NCBI RefSeq assembly: GCF_030272615.1
Contig: NC_081413.1
Span: 559,897,945-559,961,944, forward strand
Length of the DNA stretch: 64,000 nucleotides
Origin: Cryptomeria japonica
Taxonomy: Eukaryota > Streptophyta > Pinopsida > Cupressales > Cupressaceae
Direction: 5' to 3'
Shown: positions 48,261 to 60,309 of the stretch, one piece after another
Numbering within the stretch: the first letter of the stretch is position 1
Layout of the letters: each line of letters opens with the position of its first letter
Notes under the pieces: model-generated
What the model saw: the letters and a program-made list of their open reading frames with translations, nothing else
The model's database searches: none
Told to the model about the DNA's origin: nothing
Position numbers and translations under genes: made by a program

Positions 48261-48381
48261 TATTTATGTTCTGATAATTCTATTTTTATTCCTTTTCTAT
48301 TCTCTGATCTATTTAATTCTGTATTAAATTGACTATATCTAGAAACAAATTATTTTTATTGCATATTTTTTATAATAGTTT

Positions 48382-48636
48382 ATGGCACGTAAGGCACAAT
48401 TCGGGATTTTAGGTGCCAGGAGGACAAAGGAGAAAAGAAGACAAGCTAGACGCCATCAACAAATTCTCAAAGAGGAAAAGAAGATACAAGATTTGGAAGA
48501 CCAACCAGCCATTGAGAGATACAATAGCTTAGTTCTCTCATATTGGGTGAAATATGATTTGGTTAACATTGAATGGATGATGAGAGACCTTGCTAGAGCC
48601 TCACAATTTGTTTTGCAGGTTTCTGATCAAAATTAG
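48382..48636 (+). CDS. B leader ORF, 84 residues, unknown
   Basis: ATG to TAG, open throughout. The N-terminal half is very basic (RRTKEKRRQARRHQQILKEE) and probably helical; the C-terminal half has WVKYDLVNIEWMMRDLARAS. A diverged copy inside the 3' LTR (56284-56538) keeps length and frame apart from one stop at a Gln codon, which favours a real protein over chance. I recognise no family. It could be a nucleic-acid-binding leader peptide, or the remnant of a Gag N-terminus. Confidence 0.5.
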   Translation: MARKAQFGILGARRTKEKRRQARRHQQILKEEKKIQDLEDQPAIERYNSLVLSYWVKYDLVNIEWMMRDLARASQFVLQVSDQN

Positions 48637-48860
48637 CTTCAATTTTTTATTTTTTGTGTTGTTTGCCTATGGATCATGCAATTGCCTTGTTAGCATCATG
48701 CAATCGATCTGTTAGAATCATGCATTTTCCCTGTCAGTATCACGCATTCACTGTGACAAAATTACGCAATCGCCTATGTAGGGGCACACAATCACGCATG
48801 TATCATAACGCATTTGTTTTTGTTCTCTATTTTTTGTTGGTTTTATCTGGTTACTAATCA

Positions 48861-49960
48861 TCTCTTTGTAGCCTTTGGTTAATTTACAGAGGAGATCGGA
48901 TTAGCATTAGATTATCAATATTCATGCTCTCACAATTCATTTTTTGACCTTAAAATTAACAATGGTTAAAATTGGCATGCATTTGTAACACTTCAGTTTG
49001 GGCTTAAAATTAACATTGGTTAAAATTAACATGCATATTCAACACCTCAATTTGGGCTTTAAAATGAATGTGAATCAATTTGCACATATATTAACTCATT
49101 TTTCATTTCTTTAAAGGAAAAAACTTTTATCGTGTTTGGGGTGGACCTACTGTTGCATTAACTACCTTTCCACTTGCGTTCGGGATCTTGGGAGAAAGGG
49201 AGAAGGTAACAACAACGCCCAATTTTATTTTATTTCAAGTAGAGACGGGTATCTTTGACTGAGGATTTCATCACCCCACAAAGGTACCTCGAATTGGGAT
49301 GCGTTGGGGATATCATCTCTCCCAGCATACTCTCGAGCGGTTTTTCGAGCCGCTATATAAACATACTGGTCAGGTGGCTAGAGTGTTGAGTGAATTCAAT
49401 GTATGTGGATCCCTCAAAATTTTACAATAAGAACCAACTTAGTAGCCAAAAATCCTACATTCAGTGATTCTGGGAGTATGGATCATACCCCATAGATACC
49501 CCTCATGTACCTTGCATTATAAGACAAAAATCCCTCGGTGATAAGATCTTCGGATCTTCGGGGTAAGAGAGACTAGCATGCCTGAGAAGTGTGTGTTGTG
49601 GAGTGGATCCAGTGTTGCCAGACTCTCTATCTGTCCGTCTTGTTTTGGTATTTTTTTGTGGGGGCCTCATTGAATGGTGTCCAATTTCTAGCCTAAGATT
49701 GTGTTATGTGTCTTTTTATGTATCATTGTATCAAACCAGTATTGAGTCAGTTATTTGGGCTATTTCAAGCCCTATCCTGCATATCTCTGAATTCTCTGAG
49801 ATTGTTTGACAACCAGTTCAGTCAGCTATATCTACCTCTAAACAATTGTTCTCAGACTTGGAAAACCACAAAACTTGTCCTACACACAAAATTACTAAAA
49901 ACAAAGTCTGTTTTGAAACGTCAGATAGTCCTGCAAACTCTAAGAAATACAGACTTGTGA
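48861..49960 (+). other. B leader, second half
   Basis: No domain found. It contains a TATATAAAC word (49352-49360) and the block GCCTGAGAAGTGTGTGTTGT (49581-49600) shared with the leader of A. The stretch 48028-49688 is duplicated inside the 3' LTR. Confidence 0.5.
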
Positions 49961-49964
49961 CCAT

Positions 49965-50330
49965 AGGTAGTACTTGCATAGTCCTCATTTATGTCCTTAG
50001 TCCTTGCGTAGTCCTCATTATTGTCCTTAGTCCTTGCATATTCCTCATTATAGTCCTAAGTCCTTGCATAGTCCTCATTAACATCCTAAGTCCTTTCATA
50101 GTCCTTATTTAGGTCCCTATTATCGTCCTAATTCCTTGCATAGTACTCATTATCGTCCTAAGTCCTTGCATGGTCCTCATTTATGTCCTTATTATCATCC
50201 TTAGTCCTTGCATAGTCCTCAGTTACGTCCTTATTATCATCCTTAGAAGTTGCATAATCTCTATTTACATCCTCGTTATCATCCTCATATACGTCCTTGT
50301 CTAGACTTCATATACGTCTCTCTTAGTTCA
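49965..50330 (+). repeat. About 30-bp tandem repeats in B
   Basis: About twelve units of the form CCTTGCATAGTCCTCATTAT with GTCCTTAGT joints, immediately before the coding region. Confidence 0.88.
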
Positions 50331-50337
50331 TCATCAG

Positions 50338-52303
50338 TTGAATAATCATCCTAGAAAGTCATACCCCAAACATCCAAATCACAATCAAAGGAACAATCAA
50401 ACTCAACCTCAACTCAAACAATTTTGTCAAGTTCATCAAATCAAATATTGTCACATTAAGAGAAATGGAGAAAACATCTTACATATTGTGATCCTAGGTC
50501 CAACCCAATCAAGAAAACATCATGGATTGGCATTATACATTATGTAGGGAAGGTGGTGAATTCATCCCTTCCATTCCTATTCCATCGTCATCCATATAAA
50601 ATTTAGCTCAACAGATCGAGACTTTGCAACAACAAGTGATAGACATGACTAGTCCTAACAACCAAAGGGGCTGGTTAGAAAAAATGATGAGAGAAGTGAT
50701 GACCATGAGGAAATCAGTATCAGGCCAACCTTCTTCTTCTGGTGAAACCTTTCAAACATGCCAACCTTCATTCTTCAACAAAATCATTCCTACCTTAGTT
50801 CAACCAACATTAGAGTCATGTAAACATTCTTTTTCTTTCAACCCACTATATCAATCATACCAATCACACCAACCCAACATTCAAAGTACCTCTTTCACCC
50901 AAAATCAAACCCCATTCAACCAAAGTCCAAATCAAAATTCACACCAACCCAAAATTCAAACCTCGTTCAACCAAAATCAAACCCCATTTAACCAAAGTCC
51001 AAATCAAAATTCACATCAATCCAACATTCAAACCTCTTTCAACCAAAATCAAAACCCTTTCAAACAAAGTCCAAATCAAAATTCATTTAACCAAAATCAA
51101 ACCTCTTTCACCCAAAATCATACTCCTTTCAACCAAAATCAAATACCTTTCAACAAAATCATAAATCAACCATATATATCCACCATTTCATCATCCTCTG
51201 AAGTCACACAAGACCAATCCATGCCATCTCTATTTAATAACACAACCTCCCAAGGGCTATCCATAATACAAATCCAATCTAATTCAAGTCATGATTCAGA
51301 GGATCTCATTCAAAATCCTTCTTCATCAGGCCAAAATCTTGAAACATTCCAACAATCTCGCATGCATTTCCAAACTCCTTCCCTGTGTCAAGTGGATGAT
51401 TCTAAATCAGAAGAAATGAGTCTTGAAACAAATAAAGATCAAGAATAACCACTTCCATCCTACCCAATTTTTGATCAAGATCCCACCAACCAATAATCTT
51501 ATGATGATCCCCTCACTCTTTTCTATTCCATTCATAATCAAACCCTTCCGTCTCAAGAATAAAGTGTCCTTTCAAGTCCCATCCAACATCCACCTCCTAA
51601 GCAAGGTCGAGACATCAATCCATTTCCAAGACAAGATCAAAGCATACCTTTACCTTCATGTCCTAAACAAGATCCCATTATTTCTTTAAATCCTGATCAA
51701 GGTCCCTCCATCCCTTCATCTTCATGTCATAATCCTCTATGTTCCTCACAAGATTCCTTCTCAAAAGAATTTACCATTTCTCCTAGTGATCTTAATCCCT
51801 CTACACAAGTTGTTCATGAATCCCTTATCAATGAAATCACCAATCCAGATCATACTACACAGAGCAACTTGTCAACAATTGTATGTGTGCAATCATCAAA
51901 TGCTAATGTAGTGACAAAAAAAGCATAATACCAACTAATGAGATCAACACCTGGTTGACTTCATCATCCTCTTCAAGTGCATCAATATAAACATGCATAA
52001 CACCCGCTCATGTCACAACTTCAAAACCAAAATCTATTTTCCTCATACACCCACACTTAATAGAATGGGGGCAAGAGAATCTACCACAGTTGGATTGCTT
52101 TAAAAATGATAAGGCTATAGCTGAACTCATGGATTCCAGAGATGGATTTCCCTTTGATGATCCATAAAATCCAAAAACTAAGGAAATCAACTTTGGAGAT
52201 GCTAAATGTGTACACTTAGTTGATTCCTTATATCCTATTGAAAAAGACACCTTTGTCCGACTTTTCAAACAAAGACCAATGAACTACCTGCACAAAACTC
52301 CTT
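50338..52303 (+). pseudogene. B main ORF: Gln/Asn/Pro-rich protein homologous to A
   Basis: The main part from about 50603 is one frame with stops near 51446, 51494, 51560 and 51926. It starts with a short heptad segment (ETLQQQVIDM), then has a repeated unit NQTPFNQSPNQNSHQ (50890-51150, three copies) and Asp/Pro/Ser-rich sequence. LPSYPIFDQDP lines up with LSSHPIVD and DPMFPD in A, and SEEMSLETNKDQE with REETCLEIDQDQD. Before it, in shifted frames, is a possible Cys/His motif (YCHIKRNGE with a following Cys, 50437-50490). After it, a frame continues to about 52303 (LPQLDCFKNDKAIAELMDSR). No protease or RT. Position and homology suggest a Gag-like role. Confidence 0.68.
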
Positions 52304-53469
52304 GATCCTATGAACAACATGCACCTTAAAGGATATTATACCTAAGGGCTAGGTTAGTTTAGGTTTTACTTTCCGCACTTCATATCATTGACTTTCAAAG
52401 AACTACATCACATATAGTTTCTTTTTCAAGCACATCATATTCACAATTTTTATAACATAAGTTTCTGCATTTTCTTATAGCAACATCAATAAAACAAGGT
52501 AACTGTCTAAGGTGGTCATCTGTTGGCATCTAAGAGAAACAAGGGTCATCTCCTTTCTTAGATATTCAAACATGAAGTCTTTGAGGTCATAAGGTCATTC
52601 ATTTTCAACATTACCCCGTGACGATGCTTTACTTATGGTTGGGTAGTGATTTCACTATTTGAGACTTGTTAACCCAAAATCTATCAATTGATATATCTCA
52701 AACACATTAACACAATCTCTAATTCATTCTAGACACCTAGTTGATCATATGACTAGTGAAAAATCTAAAATTCTACTTCAACGCTATTGTAATTGTCACA
52801 CCCAAGTAGGTTTCATTACTTATAGAGTCCATGCAAGAAAATAAAAAAGAAAAAGAGCTATGCCAAATATTCATCTCAAGGCAAAAGAGAAATGATATAT
52901 AACTGAAATATCACGCATGCAAGTGCGAAAAAAATATTGACTATGGGAACATGCGAGTAACTCCATCGGGGCTATGAACGCTTGTTGGCAATGGAGCAAA
53001 ATTTGAGAAATTACAGTTTATAACCTCGTCAGAGCTTTAAAAGCTTGCTGGCAGTGAGGCTTTATTCATGATGCTTTTGAAGTTAGGATAATCCACGTAG
53101 CTAGTCAAATAGGATGCTAAGGATCTTTAGTAAGTACAAGAGAGGGAATTAACTCATCTACACACACATGGGCAAAAGAAGATCAAAGTTTCAAGAACCA
53201 ATGGGGAAGTTTTTTGCATCTCCATTTGTAAGTCCTAGTCACTAAGTGTGTTAATTTGGATGTTCCAAAGGACCTTAGGGATCGATTGACTACTTATCTA
53301 TGAAATGTTTTGCACCTCCATTTCAATTGGTGTATTACAAAATGCCAAACAAACACAATCAACCTTGTTCGGATAGGAAATACATCTTCATCATGCATAT
53401 TGCATTAACATAGGTCATGCCGAAAATTCATTGTCTCCACATGCATTTTTCATGTCATATAGGTTTTGC
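52304..53469 (+). other. B spacer after main ORF
   Basis: No gene or clear repeat apart from two related words near 52961 and 53028 (TCGGGGCTATGAACGCTTG and TCAGAGCTTTAAAAGCTTG), each followed by TGGCA. Confidence 0.5.
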
Positions 53470-53880
53470 ACACTGGGGGCATAATTGAAAAAATCCTAAA
53501 AATCAAAAAAAGTCTTGAAAAAATCCTAAAAATCATTAAAAGTCCCGAAAAACTTAAAAATCCAAAAACAGTGAAAAACTTAAAATTCCAAAAATAGTGG
53601 AAAAATAAAAAATGCCAAAAACATTTGCAAAATGTCCTGAAAAAATCAATCAAAAACATCTGCAAAATGTCCTGAAGAAATCCAAAAACAGTGAAAAACA
53701 TAAAATCCAAAAACATTGGAAAATCCTTTGCAAATATCCAAAACATTCATAGAACGTCCTTTGCAAATACCAAAAACATTCATATAACGTCCTTTGAAAC
53801 AAATCAAAAAGATCTGCAAAATGTCCTGAAAAATTCAATAAAAAACATTCAAATATCGATCCACATAATCTAAAACCATC
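53470..53880 (+). repeat. A-rich degenerate array in B
   Basis: Units of AAAATCC, GTCCTGAAAAAATC and CCAAAAACATT, following CACTGGGGGCATAA. It is the counterpart of 8505-8790 in A. Minus-strand Phe-rich frames here are artefacts. Confidence 0.82.
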
Positions 53881-54905
53881 GAAAAAGCTCTTGAAAAAGA
53901 ACTAAACAATAAAAAATCAATCAATCAAAAAACTTGCAACAAAATGTCTTGTGAGAAACAAATACCCTAGCAGATATCCAACAAATGCTTCGCATGAAGT
54001 TAACAAAGGATACAACTATCCAGTCAAACATCTGCAATCAACTGATCGAACTGTCTTATCAATCGTATCATATCCATATCAAGTGATCATTATCTTGTCT
54101 TAAATAGAAGAGGATACACTCGAAATCAGACAGATCAATATTAAACGAGGTTCACAACTTTCTAAGATCAGACATTGTCGACCATCACATGAAGCAACTG
54201 AGAACGAAGGCACAAGGTCAGTATAGCTGTTGAATTTTGTCCAGGTCAGTCTTGTATCTTTTATCATTTGATGACAGATTATGTTCTTATGCTACTCAAA
54301 GATGTCCACAAGTGACTAGAGGAGCCATGATGGGCATTATATTTTTCTTTGTTTGTTGCTTGTCTGCTACGTGTTTGTTTCTTCAATGAGATATCTTTAC
54401 ATCTTGGTTCCTTATACCTTGATGTGCTAAGCTTCATTGTTCAATAATAAGGCTCAGTGATGAATATATATTGCACAAAAAATAATGACACAAGTTTGTG
54501 AATCAATCATTCTCACTTCATCTCATTTTCTTATTGCAAGTTTGTTGATTCTTTTCTCATCATCTCTTTCTAAATCATTTTCAATCTATCATTTCATATC
54601 GATCATCTTCAATTGCCTCTAATTCTCATACCTATCATCTCCAATTGCTTCTAATTCTCGCCAATCTATTTCATTCCAAGGTTCATTCTCTCATATTCTA
54701 TCTCAATATCTTCACATCACCTATCTCTATCTCTAATCAACTAACTATTCTTCTATCTAACATTCTTCTTTTTTCAAGAGATCATTCATACCTTTAATGC
54801 ACAAACAATCTCTCGAGGGGGCATTACACCCTAAGTGTCGTCGAGGCATACTGGGGGCATAAATTTTTCATTTTCTTTGAAACAACGTTGTTCTGACTTT
54901 TTCTC
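53881..54905 (+). other. B 3' internal non-coding region
   Basis: No gene. The last 130 bases share blocks with A before the purine tract (CTCGAGGGGGCATTAC, CTGGGGGCAT, TTCTTTGAAACAA). No antisense plant-mobile-domain frame like that of A is seen. Confidence 0.55.
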
Positions 54906-54918
54906 AAAGAGGGGCAAA
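54906..54918 (+). other. B polypurine tract
   Basis: AAAGAGGGGCAAA directly before the TG of the 3' LTR; same as in A apart from one A. Confidence 0.88.
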
Positions 54919-57747
54919 TGTAGACACCTAAAAATGTCTCATTGATCATGTGCTAATTATTCGTCTAATTGATTAAACAATTCTTTAATTCTTTAATTAA
55001 GTTAATTAATCTTATTCTTCTAATTTTGTATTTCCTCATAATCTTACCTATTATTCTATTTCCTATTCTTTCATCATTTAATCATTTAACTATTTTCTAA
55101 TGTTTATTAAATATTTATTATTTAATTAATTCTGATTAAGTCCCCGATTTAAATAATCTTTATTATTTAAATAAATTACTTCTATTTTCAGTTTCTATCT
55201 CTAATCATCTAATCATTCAACCCTTATTTAATTAATTGTGATTTTAATCCTTTAATTTAACTAATCTTTATTATTTAATTAAAGTCCATTTCTAAATAAT
55301 TAAATGGTTTCTTTAAATTATTTAATTAAGTAATTAATTCTTCAATTCCAAATCCCCAAATTCTAATTTCATTCAATTTCAATTTCTTCTAATTTCTTTT
55401 AATTTCAAATACATGTGCATGATTTCAAAAATCAAAATCAAGTTCTAAATATATTCAAATACTAAATTGAATTTAAAATAAATTCAATTATTTGAATTAA
55501 ATCTCATGCAAAGATTAAATTGAAAATCTAAGTCAAAGTGCAAGAACATGCTAAATTAATTAATTCAATCAATTAATTAATCATTTATCTCTCCAATCTC
55601 GATTTCCATCTTCTAGTTAGCTTTGTCATCCTCTTTATTATCCTCCAATCATTCTTTTTCTTCCTTTAATCATTCTTTTTCTTCCTTTAGTCATCTTTTT
55701 CTCAATCAGTCAACTCAGTTAATCTATTCAACTTATTTTGTTTCACCTCCAAATCAGTAGTTCAACTATCAATTTTCATATGAGCTCACCTGAATTCTAT
55801 CTCTTGATCAATCTGTTCTACCTTTCAATCAATCTTCTCCAAAAATCTATAAATTGAGCATTCAATCTCTATTTTCAACAATCACGAACTTTGGATCTTT
55901 GTGTCACTTGCAGTTGCCAGCGCGATATCTGGGAGCCACCATACCACAAAGAGGAGAAGAACAATGGAAGCCATGATTGTATAGATTTTTTCCTTTTTAG
56001 CAGGCTTTGCATGAATTTCAAAAAAGATCTCTTCGTCACGCATTCATTATTGCATCATTACGCAATCACATAGAAAGGGCTATGCAATCGACCAGACAAG
56101 GTTATGCATTTGTGCAGAACCCATCACGCAATCGCTCTGATACTGTCATGCATTCGTTTTGAATATTTTTGTTCTGATAATTCTATTTTTATTCCTTTTC
56201 AGTTCTCTGATTTGTTTAATTCTACATGAAATTGACTAAATCTGGAAACAAATTATTTTTATTGCATGTTTTTATAACAGTTAATGGCACATAAGGTACA
56301 ATTCAGGATTTCAGGTGCCAAGAGGACAAAGGAGCAAAGAAGACAAGCTAGACGCCATCAGCAATTTCTCAAAGAGGAAAAGAAGATACAAGATCCAGAA
56401 GACTAACCAGCCATCGACAGATATAGTAGCTTAGTTCTCTCATATCGGGTGAAATATGATTTGGTTAACATTAAATGGATGATGAGAGACCTTGCTAGAG
56501 CCTCACAATCTGTTTTGCAAGTTTCTGATCAAAATTAGCTTCAGTTTTTTATTTTTTGTGTTGTTTGCTCATGGATCACATAATCACCTTGTCAGCATCA
56601 CGCAATTGATCTGTTAGAATCACACATTTTTCCTGTCAGGATCACGCATTCGCTATGACAAAATTACACCATCGTCTATGCAGGGTCATGCAATTGCACA
56701 AGTATCATAACACATTCATTTTTATCCTCTATTTTTTGTTTGTTTTATCTGGTTACTAATCATCTCTTTGCAGCCTGTGGCAAATTTATGAAGGAGATCA
56801 GATTAGCATTAGATCATAAACATTTATGCTCTCACAATTCATTTTTGAGCTTAAAATTATCAATGGTTAAAATTGGCATGCATGTGTAACACTTCAGTTT
56901 GGGCTTAAAATTAACATTGGTTAAAATTAACATGCATATTCAACACCTCAATTTGGGCTTTAAAATGAACATGAATCAGGCTGCACACATATTAACTCAT
57001 TTTTCATTTCTTTAAAGGAAATAAATTTTATCATGTTTGGGGTGGACCTACTATTGCATTAACTACCTTTCCACCCGCCTTCGGGGTCTTGGGAGAAAGG
57101 GAGAAGGTGACCCCAATTTTATTTTATTTCAAGTAGAGAGGGGTATCTTTGACTGGGGGTTTCATCACCCCACAGAGGTACTTCAAATTGGGATGCGTTG
57201 GGGATATCATCTCTCCCAGTGTACTCTCGAGCGGGTTTTTTGATCCACTATATAAACATACTGGTCATGCGACTAGAGTGTTGAGTGAATTCGACGTATG
57301 TGGGGGCCTTCCCTGTACCGATAATCTCAACTAAAGTCTTAAGTGGCTAGCTCTAATAATCCATCATTGGATCAAGATCCCTCAAAATTTTACAATAAGA
57401 ACCAACTTAGTAGCCCAAAATCCTACATTCAGTGATTCCGAGAGTGTGGATCGTACCCCATAGATACCCCTCATGTACCTTGCATTATGAAATAGAAATC
57501 CCTCGGTGATAAGATCTTCAGATCTTCGGGGTAAGAGAGACTGGCATGCTCGAGAAGTGTGTGTCATGGAGTGGAGCCAGTGCTGCCAGACTCTCTATCT
57601 ATCCATCTTGTTTCAGTATTTTGCTGCGAGGGCCTCATTGAATGGTGTCCAATTTCATTGGTTTTGTGTTCTAATTTCTTAGATGGTTAAGGGATTCATG
57701 ATTTTCCTTATTTCATATTTAGCAATGATGAATTTGAGCATAGCACA
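54919..57747 (+). repeat. B 3' LTR with an internal copy of the leader
   Basis: Aligns with the 5' LTR from 54919 to 55977 and again from 57651 to 57747 (end GAGCATAGCACA). Between these lies 55978-57650, a copy of the leader 48031-49682. It replaces 26 bp of LTR (47841-47866). The joints share GAT and AATTTC with both parents. Confidence 0.92.
55978..57650 (+). repeat. Leader copy inserted in B 3' LTR
   Basis: Direct copy of 48031-49682, including the CACGCAATC array, the 84-residue ORF (56284-56538, one stop) and the conserved leader block (57552-57575). Divergence from the original looks like that between the two LTRs, so the copy is about as old as the insertion or older. Confidence 0.9.
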
Positions 57748-58893
57748 ATAGGTATGTATGATGCAAATTATATAGATTGTTGTGTTTCTAACATGTCTAT
57801 TGCTCTAGAATTATGTATTAAAAATATGAGAATATATGTATCTGGATGTGAGAGTTTTGGTGTTGGTTGTGGCATTTGATTATGTGCTCCATAAATTGTT
57901 TTTTGAATGTTGTGATGAGCAGATTCTTGTGCTTCGATTCCCTTTGGTTCTTTTGATTTCTAGTGATACTCGTTTGATGGTTTTATAGTCACATCTTGAA
58001 TCTTGTAGTGTTGACTTGGATCATGATTATTGCACCCCGGTATTAGCTATGTTGTATCTTGGTTTGGTTTTCCCCTAGATGTTTTACCTTGTGCTCCAAT
58101 GATTGTGACATTTAGTTAGCATATTGTTTCAAATGGCACTTCAAGGATATGTTTATATCGAGGTTGGCTGATATTGAAGATTGATGTTGATGTTTTATTC
58201 TGGTGATTGTAGCATGTATCTTGATCATTGAATGTTCCTTTGGAAAAATGTTTTAGAGGCTGACCTGATGTATATTTCTAATTGACACACACACATATGC
58301 AATATCTCTTGATTCTAATAGATATTGAAGTAGCAAGTGAATAAGAAATTATGAGAAGGATATATTATGAAAGAGAAAGTAAGCATAAGTGAAGGATAAA
58401 GTGGTAAGCATCAGAGTAAGAGAGTTGATTCAATGTGAGCAGTTTGGTGCAGTCAGTTAGCGAAGCATTTTGCAAAGGTTCTTATCTAGATATACTAAAA
58501 GAAAATATTGTATTGTTACAGATTTAACTGGAACTGATTTCATGCATGTCTAGATGCAATTTTCTTAGTTCACTTCTTTTTGACAGTAATTCATTGTATC
58601 AGAGAAGTAAGCTCTTCGGGCAGTGAGCCCTTTGATAGTGAGCCTATTTTGTAATCCCATATAGCTTGCTATATTATCTTGAGTTAACCCTCTTCGTGGT
58701 TTTTCCCTCCACGTATAAAAATCTGGTCTCTCTTGTGCGACTATCTTATGTTGTGGACTTCTTTTCTATTTTCCATTTCAAGGGTAATTAAGACTAAGTT
58801 AAGCTTCAAATCATCAGAATATTATTTGTTTCAATTTTAATATAGAGAGGAATATTGATTCACACCCCCCTCAATATTCTGGTCTATTCAACA
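57748..58893 (+). repeat. D 5' LTR, second part
   Basis: Continues D after B, starting with the second ATAGG. It matches 62420-63601 to the end TTCAACA and contains the ACACACACATATGCA stretch and TATAAAAATC (58715-58724). Confidence 0.88.
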
Positions 58894-58895
58894 AT

Positions 58896-58908
58896 TGGTA
58901 TTAGAGCT
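58896..58908 (+). other. D primer-binding site (initiator tRNA-Met)
   Basis: TGGTATTAGAGCT, one change (C to T) from TGGTATCAGAGC, two bases after the LTR. Confidence 0.88.
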
Positions 58909-58968
58909 TGGTCCCTCGTTGCTAGCTTAACCACTTAAGCGAGATCTTTATTTGAACATATAGCTTCT

Positions 58969-59993
58969 ATGGAAACAGGTGGATAATATTAGATGGATGA
59001 AGAATTGAAGACAACCCCTGAAGGTCTTGAAAGTGTGGAATATGAGATTGAAGAATTGAAAGAGAATGTGAAGGTAGTGAATGAATGTGTGAAGAAACTA
59101 AGAGATCAGATCCAAAAGTTCAAAGCAAGACATTGAGAGGTTAACAAGGAATTCAAGCAAGCAAATGAGACTATTGTGAATTTAAAATTGCAGACAGAGG
59201 AAAGTAGGAAAGTGGAAGAAAGCCTGAAGAGTGCAGTTAATCGAAAGGCTGAAGAAAATGGGAAGTTAGAACAAGAATTGCAAAAGGTGAAATTAGAAGC
59301 AAGAGTTAGTGAAAGAAATGTGTTATTAGATCAACTGTTGACAATGCAAAATTCTCACAAGGATAAGGAAGGATTAGGATTTATCGATGACTGTTCGAAA
59401 GATAAAGGTAAAGGAAAAGAAAAGATGGAGATTGAAAAGAAGATCGAAGCTACAAACAAAGTCCGAAATCTGAGACACTACAAACAGACCTCTAGTTCAA
59501 CAACCTAATGCTCAAAGGTACTCATAATTTAATGGCTATTGTTTTCAGTGTAATTAATTTGGACACAAAGCTATAGAATGCAAAATAAATGTAAATCAGA
59601 ATATTCAATGCTTTAGATGTGGAAATTTTGGACACAAGGCTAATAACTGTAGTAGTCAAGTCATTAACATAAGCTATAGATTGTTTGTCAATGGAATGAA
59701 TGGATCACATGTGAATATGCCCTTTCAAGGTTATTGTTACATATGCTAAAAAAATTGGTCATAAAAATAATCAGTGCAGATCTAGAGTAAATTTAGTAAA
59801 TTTAGGACAGAGGAATATAAACTATTACAATTGCAACAAGTATGGACATTTTGCTAACAAATGCAGGAATGTGGATGCTTTGGTTAAATCCAATGAAGTT
59901 AAGAAGAAGAATGTTATGGTTTGGAAAAGGAAAGAATCAACTGAGTCTATTGCACCTGAGTTCGGTGTTGGTGTTTCTTCCTCCAGAAATTGA
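58969..59993 (+). pseudogene. D Gag-like protein: coiled coil plus four knuckles
   Basis: From ATG 58969 the frame has early stops (TAA, TAG) and a TGA near 59134, then a coiled coil (KAEENGKLEQELQKVKLEAR) and the GLGFIDDCSK motif, followed by a Lys-rich part. After a frameshift near 59508 come CFQCN-stop-FGHKAIEC, CFRCGNFGHKANNC, CYIC...GHKNNQC (broken by a frameshift near 59748) and YYNCNKYGHFANKC (first Cys changed to Tyr). Layout and spacing match C. Role: RNA binding and packaging, by analogy with copia Gag. Confidence 0.85.
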
Positions 59994-60309
59994 TCGGGTA
60001 GCTTTGACTTAGGGAGAGTTTCAAAGATAGATCTATTTATACCCCCTTGAGTAAAAGATGCATATGCTGGATTGTTATTATAGTGTTGATGTTGTTATTT
60101 GCTTTGGTGGATTACATACACTAAATTGTAAAAATCGTATGACATCACTTTGATAAGATATTTTCTTGGCGGCACACTGAACTAGGTAAATATCTACTTG
60201 TTGGGCTAGTTTGTGCATTGTATGTTGAAGGAATTGAGAAGCTGAGCATTTGAGAAGTAGGAGATTCAGAGCTAAGTTCGCACATAAGGTATTTTTCATA
60301 TCTTTTCTT

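Larger units (their letters stand above)
46783..57747 (+). mobile_element. B: complete non-autonomous LTR retrotransposon (11 kb)
   Basis: LTRs start TGTAGACACCTAAAAATG (46783 and 54919). The duplication ATAGG lies at 46778-46782 and 57748-57752. A tRNA-Trp primer site and the purine tract shared with A are present. Inside are a repeat-rich leader with a small ORF and a Gln/Pro/Ser-rich ORF homologous to that of A; no pol. The 3' LTR is 2.8 kb against 1.2 kb for the 5' LTR, because it contains a copy of the leader. Confidence 0.92.

Noticed and set aside
52008..52268. Minus-strand frame of 86 codons in B
   Set aside because: The plus-strand frame here continues the B main coding region with better composition; the minus frame is its shadow.
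53450..53838. Phe-rich minus-strand frames in B
   Set aside because: Complement of an A-rich tandem array; low complexity only.
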